A model generated the notes under the pieces. That model was not told where the DNA came from and ran no database searches. It worked only from the letters and a program-made list of their open reading frames with translations. Positions 29,976 through 33,923 of a DNA stretch of 33,923 bases are shown one piece after another. Source of the stretch: Ruminococcus sp. Lineage in GTDB: Bacteria > Bacillota > Clostridia > Oscillospirales > Ruminococcaceae. The position numbers and the translations under genes were made by a program. Position 1 is the stretch's first letter; the number at the start of each line of letters is the position of its first letter. The DNA is taken from positions 1-33,923 of the forward strand of contig JALCDN010000014.1 of NCBI GenBank assembly GCA_022641595.1. Reading direction: 5' to 3'.

Positions 29976-31420
29976 GCCGACAACGGATTGACTTCATAAA
30001 TCAGACCGCCACTATCACTAATCTGACGGATATAGCCGCTATCTGTGAGCAGTTGCAACGGCTCTGACATCTGCGTGACATTCCTGAATTTCCTGCACAT
30101 ACGCAATAATTCTCTGCTATTGGTTTTTACAACACCATTGGCTTTCAGCTTGTTCAGAATATATTCAGCGTCCTCCGTCACACTGTCGGCTCCCATAACC
30201 CCATACGCATAACGGGCTTGCTGTTTGTAATAGTCGGCAATGTCAATCGCCTGTCCGAGCGTCAGAAGTTCTACCACTCTGCTCTCCGGCGGAACATTAT
30301 CCTGAACAGCTTTGATACAATGAAGCAGACCGCACAAGCGTAAAATCAAACCGTGATATTTACCGCCCCAATCCTGACATTCCGCAAAGTCAATAAGTAG
30401 CTTTGGCTCTATGGCGGTGTCATAATATTTTGCAAATTCCGCCTTTGCCTCTGCCGTAAAATGCAAGATTACTTCTTCGGCATTGTTTTTGCTGTACTTG
30501 ATATTCAAAGCTGAATACACAAGCCTGTTGTAGCTCTCTGTAAATTTGTCATTCACCATTTCCGTTTCATATTTACGGCTACCGACATTCGATTTCGGAA
30601 AGCAGTATAGAAATCTCGCTATCATACCGCTTGCACGGAACACTTGGTTTGCAAAAAGTTCTCCTAAAATATACGGCTGACCGCAAAGGCATATCGACAA
30701 ATACGGACGGTTCAGATAAATCGGTGAAGCATTGCAGCGGTCTTTCTGATAGCTCTCTCCGCCCCAACATTTCAGAAATAGGTCGAGGTTTGGAATGCCG
30801 TTGCAGTATCGTCCGCCGAAATTCTTGAACACACCTGCCTCCGCCGAAATCATCAGCATTGTATCATTATCCTGTAATAGTCCTACAAGAGCTTCGGGAG
30901 TAACATCATCAACGCATACTCTTTTGAAGCAGGCACAAGGTTTTTCGTCAAGCTCGGCTTTCTTTTTTGCAATCTCCTCTGCTGAAATATCCTCGCTTTT
31001 CTCCATTCGCTCAATCTCTGCCGACATCTTGTTGCGTTTCTCCTGTGACAGATATATCTGCTCTCTGTTGGAGTTATTATAGTCATTGGAGAATGTGACA
31101 AATGGCTCTTTCACGAGTTTCATAACCGGCGACTTTCGTTCCGACGGCTCTGCAAGTGTCAGAGAATAAAGCGTTATAGGCTCGGTATGGTCTGGCTTGC
31201 CCTCCATTCGATATACGCCCGAAAAGCAATGCGACAATGCCGACAGAATTGCCGTACCTGCCATTGCAACGTCGGTTGAAGTTGACTCCGCTATCCCTAC
31301 TGCCATAGCTTGCGGAACAATCGGCAGACAGCTTATCGGAAACGGCGGTAAGCTTGATTTATCGCTACGCAATGGTTTCGGCACGTTCCAAAGGCTGTGT
31401 GAGTTTTCGTTTAAGTTCAT
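29972..31420 (-). CDS. DUF3987 protein (primase/helicase-associated, mobile element)
   Basis: The 482-residue protein matches the DUF3987 family found in mobile elements and prophages. A degenerate P-loop-like segment (LAEPSERKSPVM, residues 90-100) and a Walker B-like MLMISAEAG are visible. The C-terminal 80 residues look like a winged-helix domain (AEYILNKLKANGVVK, YIRQISDSGGLIYEV). A role in element replication is inferred from the CHC2 primase-like gene that it overlaps by 56 bp. The ATG has GGAGG 10 nt upstream inside that gene. The stop lies in the GTGAC palindrome. Confidence 0.8.
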   Translation of the reverse strand: MNLNENSHSLWNVPKPLRSDKSSLPPFPISCLPIVPQAMAVGIAESTSTDVAMAGTAILSALSHCFSGVYRMEGKPDHTEPITLYSLTLAEPSERKSPVMKLVKEPFVTFSNDYNNSNREQIYLSQEKRNKMSAEIERMEKSEDISAEEIAKKKAELDEKPCACFKRVCVDDVTPEALVGLLQDNDTMLMISAEAGVFKNFGGRYCNGIPNLDLFLKCWGGESYQKDRCNASPIYLNRPYLSICLCGQPYILGELFANQVFRASGMIARFLYCFPKSNVGSRKYETEMVNDKFTESYNRLVYSALNIKYSKNNAEEVILHFTAEAKAEFAKYYDTAIEPKLLIDFAECQDWGGKYHGLILRLCGLLHCIKAVQDNVPPESRVVELLTLGQAIDIADYYKQQARYAYGVMGADSVTEDAEYILNKLKANGVVKTNSRELLRMCRKFRNVTQMSEPLQLLTDSGYIRQISDSGGLIYEVNPLSA

Positions 31421-31955
31421 TGAGTAAATTCCTCCTCTCGTTCATAAATTCCGTCCTCTCCTCTTTACTGCCCGAAATGAAAATATCGCAGTAAAATTCG
31501 TATTCGGTAAGGTGCTGCAAGCTCTCTGCGAACAGCGGATGAAACGGCTCGTTGGGTGATTTCGGTGCAAGTTCTGTTCGGGCGGAACGTAGCAAGTGGC
31601 AATAATCGCAGAGAATGCGGAATGCCTCCTGTTCTCTCTGTCGCTCTCCGATAACCGTGAGCTTGGTTTTGATAGACGGCTTTTCTTTGCAGTGTACTTC
31701 CGCAATACCGAAATCGGCAGCGAGTTTTTGTGCTGCTTCCGCCTGTGATATTCCGAAAAGCCCTGCCGTGAAAGCGGTCACATCTCCGCAGGCACTGCAA
31801 CCGAAGCAGTAATAATGGTCGGCATACAGTTTCATTGACGGACTGCGGTCATCGTGGAAAATGCAAGCGGTCATTCCGTTTCTGCTGTCAATGCAGTAGT
31901 GTTCGGCAACGGTACGCAGGTCAAGCTGTTCCTTGACGGTTTCGTAAATACTCAA
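31365..31955 (-). CDS. CHC2 zinc-finger primase-like protein
   Basis: The 196-residue protein has an N-terminal DnaG-type zinc-binding domain: TACIFHDDRSPSMKLY then YYCFGCSACGDVTAF (about 28-62). No TOPRIM catalytic domain is present, so it is not a full primase; the rest is helical. It may help DUF3987 start replication of the element. The start is a TTG that overlaps the TGA of the excisionase-like gene, with GGAGGAGG 9 nt upstream. Confidence 0.85.
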   Translation of the reverse strand: MSIYETVKEQLDLRTVAEHYCIDSRNGMTACIFHDDRSPSMKLYADHYYCFGCSACGDVTAFTAGLFGISQAEAAQKLAADFGIAEVHCKEKPSIKTKLTVIGERQREQEAFRILCDYCHLLRSARTELAPKSPNEPFHPLFAESLQHLTEYEFYCDIFISGSKEERTEFMNERRNLLNELKRKLTQPLERAETIA

Positions 31956-32137
31956 GCTGCATTACCTCCTCCGAAAACAGCGGCGTAAAGAGCCTCCTCA
32001 GAAATGAGATACTTCTTTCCCGCCATAAAGCACGGAAGCTGTCCGGACTTACACATCTGACGGATACGGTACTCAGTAAGACCTTCAATGAGCTGTGCTG
32101 CTTCTTTGATTGTTAAAACCTTTTTCTTTTCTGTCAT
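31952..32137 (-). CDS. Excisionase-family HTH protein
   Basis: The 61-residue protein is a MerR-like winged helix-turn-helix of the excisionase family (start MTEKKKVLTIKEAAQLIEG, then YRIRQMCKSGQLPCF and KKYLISEEAL). It could act as a recombination directionality factor for Int or as a regulator of the replication genes it precedes. The ATG has GGAGG about 8 nt upstream. It is the first gene of the Xis-CHC2-DUF3987 unit. Confidence 0.85.
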   Translation of the reverse strand: MTEKKKVLTIKEAAQLIEGLTEYRIRQMCKSGQLPCFMAGKKYLISEEALYAAVFGGGNAA

Positions 32138-32237
32138 AGTTATGACCTCCTAAAATGAAATTCGGCATTCCTGCCGACATCCGCCGAAGCGGTATGTATG
32201 GAAGCAGCACGGATTATTTAATTGTAAAGGTGCTGAA

Positions 32238-32403
32238 AAATGCCCTCTACTTTTAAAGGCAAAAAAATGAGGGGTGGAAACCTGAAATCTGATTTTTATA
32301 TAATAATTCTCCCTTCTTCACAAAAATAGTGATGATAATTAGGTAGAAATGCCAATGCAAAATACCCCTCACTTTTAAAGCCGAAAAATATGATGAGTGG
32401 GCG
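32238..32403. repeat. Two imperfect direct repeats flanking a promoter
   Basis: About 40 bp recur at 32238-32277 and 32360-32403, each with a CCCTC-type block, the shared CTTTTAAAG core, an A-run and a GAG(T)GGG block. Each copy can also form a weak stem. They bracket the promoter at 32295-32323 and so could be operators or binding sites of a replication protein. Confidence 0.5.
32295..32323 (-). promoter_or_regulatory. Probable promoter of the excisionase-primase unit
   Basis: On the minus strand TTGTGA (32323-32318) and TATAAA (32300-32295) are 17 bp apart, about 160 bp before the excisionase-like start. The downstream direct repeat lies near the start of transcription. Confidence 0.45.
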
Positions 32404-32421
32404 AAAAAATTTTTGGCATAG

Positions 32422-32449
32422 AAAAAGCCGTCTGATTTCTCAAACGGCT
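32422..32449 (-). terminator. Intrinsic terminator with GAAA loop
   Basis: On the minus strand a 10-bp stem (AGCCGTTTGA and TCAGACGGCT, one G-U pair) with a GAAA tetraloop is followed by TTTTTC. It begins exactly at the stop of a 16-codon ORF, as in attenuator leaders. Confidence 0.8.
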
Positions 32450-32499
32450 CACGAGTGGATATGCAATTTTAATGTAGCGTTTCGGGGCATATTTGGCAT
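32449..32499 (-). CDS. 16-aa leader-type ORF (second)
   Basis: The frame ATG (32499) to TGA (32449) encodes MPNMPRNATLKLHIHS. AAAGGGG lies 6 nt upstream. The ribosome site and start sit in a hairpin (GGGGTATTT with AAATA-TG-CCCC, ATG in the loop), so access could be regulated. Its stop abuts the terminator stem. Confidence 0.45.
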   Translation of the reverse strand: MPNMPRNATLKLHIHS

Positions 32500-32531
32500 T
32501 AAATACCCCTTTGCGTTGGCTGTCGGAACAG

Positions 32532-32600
32532 CTATGGTGGTGTGGGTAGGATAGTTATATCCCCGCGGCAGAAACGATGAAATGTGCAGTTTTGGTACAT
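32532..32600 (-). CDS. 22-aa leader-type ORF (first)
   Basis: The frame ATG (32600) to TAG (32532) encodes a 22-residue peptide that starts MYQNCTFHRFCRGD and ends ILPTPP. AAAGGAGG lies 9 nt upstream, one of the best ribosome sites in the window. A GCTGT-4-ACAGC hairpin follows its stop. The Pro-rich end could slow ribosomes. I know no family for it; a leader-peptide role is inferred from layout. Confidence 0.5.
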   Translation of the reverse strand: MYQNCTFHRFCRGDITILPTPP

Positions 32601-32621
32601 AACGGTCAACCTCCTTTCAGG

Positions 32622-32658
32622 CATAAAATAAGGCAAATCGTGAATTTCACGACTTGCC
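32622..32658 (-). terminator. Terminator after the serine-recombinase gene
   Basis: On the minus strand 13-bp arms (GGCAAGTCGTGAA and TTCACGATTTGCC, one G-U pair) are followed by TTATTTTATG. It lies about 42 bp after the recombinase stop and directly before the ribosome site of the first leader ORF. Confidence 0.7.
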
Positions 32659-32677
32659 CAAAAAACTATGATTTCTG

Positions 32678-32706
32678 TTGCAAATTGACAAAAAGTGTGT
32701 TATACT
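32678..32706 (+). promoter_or_regulatory. Possible antisense promoter at the recombinase 3' end
   Basis: On the plus strand TTGCAA (32678-32683) and TATACT (32701-32706) are 17 bp apart and would read into the recombinase gene from its 3' end. On the minus strand a weaker pair, TTGTCA (32691-32686) and TAGTTT (32668-32663), also 17 bp apart, could drive the leader. Confidence 0.3.
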
Positions 32707-33923
32707 ATTAAGTGATTTATGGCGATTTTTCGCTGAATGCAGGCTACCATTGTTTTAAATGCCGATTGATGTGCTAAATGCAGCCTGTGCAGCGACTGTG
32801 TTAGGGATGACTTTTTATCTTCGTATTCGGATACGATAGATTTCTCAAAACTATGTATATCAGAGGCTTCGTCAGAAGCCTCTTTTTCTGCATTTGCAGG
32901 TGTTCCGTCTATCCTGATAACAGGATTTTTCTTTCTTCCATCAAGTTCAATGGTTGTGGACGCTTTTTTCTGAGGAGCATAACGGTAATGCCATACATAG
33001 TGACGATTTTCAACGCTAATCGACGATACCATTTCGTCAAGCAAATCGCTACTCAGCTCAGTATTCTTCATATTAACCATATCATAAAGAGCTTTTGACA
33101 CAGAAGCCATATCGAACATACAATTCTCTACGATGTCCTGATGTTCTTCCACATTGTTCTTCTGCTCTTTCAGCTTTTGTAGTTCAGAGTTGTACTCAGC
33201 TTTCATTTCGGCAAATTCTTCTTGGGTAATACCGCCGTCCGTATAAAGATTGATAAGGCTCTTGATACGTTTTTCAGTCTTTTCAATTTGCGTGTCCATA
33301 AATGCTTGGCTTTTGTGTGTGCTTTTTTGAGTAGCCGCAAGGTAATACTTCTGAATATAGTTCAATGCGGTCATTAAATCGTCCGCCTTGCTTTTCCAAG
33401 CTTCATTAAGGAAATATTTCGCCATAAGGTCAAGCTTCCACTCGGTTATCGGTGCTTCATCACAATAACCCTCTGTATCCAGACCGAGCTTTGCTTTAGA
33501 GGAAGCCTTACCATAGTTCACTTGATTGTAACAAACAAAGTTATAAGTGACATTACCGTCCTTATCCTTATGATAACGGTTTTTTCTGAATGTTGAACCG
33601 CAGGAACAACGGAGTTTCTTAACCCACATACTGCTTGATGACCTGCGACATTCATTCTGAGCATCGCCATCTCGAACAACGGTATATTTTTTCTTGCCTT
33701 TCATAATCGCCTGACATCTGTCCCACTGTTCCTCGGAGATAATCGGCTCAAAATTGCCCTTAACGCACACATACGTTTCATCATCGTGGTTCTGAATACG
33801 CTTCTGTTCAAGGTAATTATTGCTGTACGACTTATAATAACCGATGTATCCCTTATAAGTAACGTTCTTTAGGATTTTGCTGATGTTAGTGGCACACCAT
33901 TTCGTTTTGCCCATAGCTGTCAG
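32700..33923 (-). CDS. Large serine recombinase, C-terminal part (partial)
   Basis: The frame is open to the window edge; the visible 407 or so residues lack the N-terminal catalytic serine domain, which would lie beyond 33923. The start of the visible part is the recombinase domain (WCATNISKILKNVTYKGYIG), followed by a zinc ribbon (LRCSCGSTFRKNRY and FVCYNQ) and a long coiled coil (about 205-260), the standard layout of TndX/TnpX-type large serine recombinases. These insert and excise elements without a tyrosine intermediate. The ATG at 33914 is internal. The C-terminal 60 residues are low in conservation by eye. A terminator follows the stop. It suggests a second mobile element, or a second recombinase in the same one. 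Confidence 0.9.
   Translation of the reverse strand: MTAMGKTKWCATNISKILKNVTYKGYIGYYKSYSNNYLEQKRIQNHDDETYVCVKGNFEPIISEEQWDRCQAIMKGKKKYTVVRDGDAQNECRRSSSSMWVKKLRCSCGSTFRKNRYHKDKDGNVTYNFVCYNQVNYGKASSKAKLGLDTEGYCDEAPITEWKLDLMAKYFLNEAWKSKADDLMTALNYIQKYYLAATQKSTHKSQAFMDTQIEKTEKRIKSLINLYTDGGITQEEFAEMKAEYNSELQKLKEQKNNVEEHQDIVENCMFDMASVSKALYDMVNMKNTELSSDLLDEMVSSISVENRHYVWHYRYAPQKKASTTIELDGRKKNPVIRIDGTPANAEKEASDEASDIHSFEKSIVSEYEDKKSSLTQSLHRLHLAHQSAFKTMVACIQRKIAINHLIV

Noticed and set aside
31442-31812. Arg-rich frames on the minus strand within the CHC2 gene
   Set aside because: They are shadows of the zinc-finger primase-like gene, whose CFGC motif and ribosome site fix the real frame.

Overview
The window looks like a chromosomal segment of a low- to mid-GC Gram-positive anaerobe of the Clostridia, most probably the Oscillospirales (Ruminococcus-like). 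The evidence is the Firmicutes gene order sepF-ylmH-divIVA-ileS-lspA-rluD, the order miaB-YlbF/RicA-mutS-mutL-miaA-hfq, strong GGAGG ribosome sites, sigma-A type promoters, a split transketolase, and conjugative-element proteins of the type common in gut Firmicutes. This is inference from gene content; no database search was possible.

Layout. (1) 1-567, plus strand: the tail of an integrative conjugative element (end of a VirD4-type coupling protein, then a Maff2-type small membrane protein cut off after about 43 codons). The element sequence stops about 33 bp before a transketolase stop codon. (2) 601-20380, minus strand: a nearly unbroken housekeeping block. A clear promoter (TTGAAA-17-TATAAT, 20352-20380) starts miaB, a YlbF/RicA-like protein, mutS, mutL, miaA, hfq, a HlyD-like membrane protein, yggS, sepF, ylmH, divIVA, ileS, lspA, rluD, a HAD phosphatase, a 47-aa membrane peptide and the two transketolase halves. 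It joins tRNA modification, mismatch repair, RNA metabolism, division/septum placement, translation and lipoprotein processing. (3) 20532-25221, minus strand: storage-glucan use, glycogen phosphorylase and a cytoplasmic GH13 hydrolase. The two genes are separated by a 150-bp DNA that can fold into a closed multi-branched structure. (4) 25532-25788, plus strand: a promoter, a tRNA-Thr(CGU) fragment lacking its 3' part, an intact tRNA-Thr(CGU) with encoded CCA, and a terminator. (5) 25800-33923, minus strand: a mobile region starting just past the tRNA. It holds a tyrosine integrase with an embedded HTH, TnpV, a MOB relaxase and MobC with an oriT candidate, a 58-aa Cys protein, a strikingly symmetric GTGAC palindrome, a DUF3987 protein, a CHC2 zinc-finger primase-like protein, an excisionase-like HTH protein, an attenuator-like leader with two tiny ORFs, and the C-terminal part of a large serine recombinase that runs off the window.

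How it fits together. The right-hand element has the parts of a mobilizable or conjugative element: integration (Int, Xis-like), processing (relaxase, MobC, oriT) and probably replication (CHC2, DUF3987, palindrome). Tyrosine and serine recombinases side by side suggest a composite or nested element. Conjugative DNA also sits at the left edge of the core block, so both flanks of this 25-kb chromosomal segment are mobile DNA. The least explained structures are the symmetric palindrome at 29890-29975, the branched inverted-repeat element at 22449-22604, and the orphan leader at 32422-32614.
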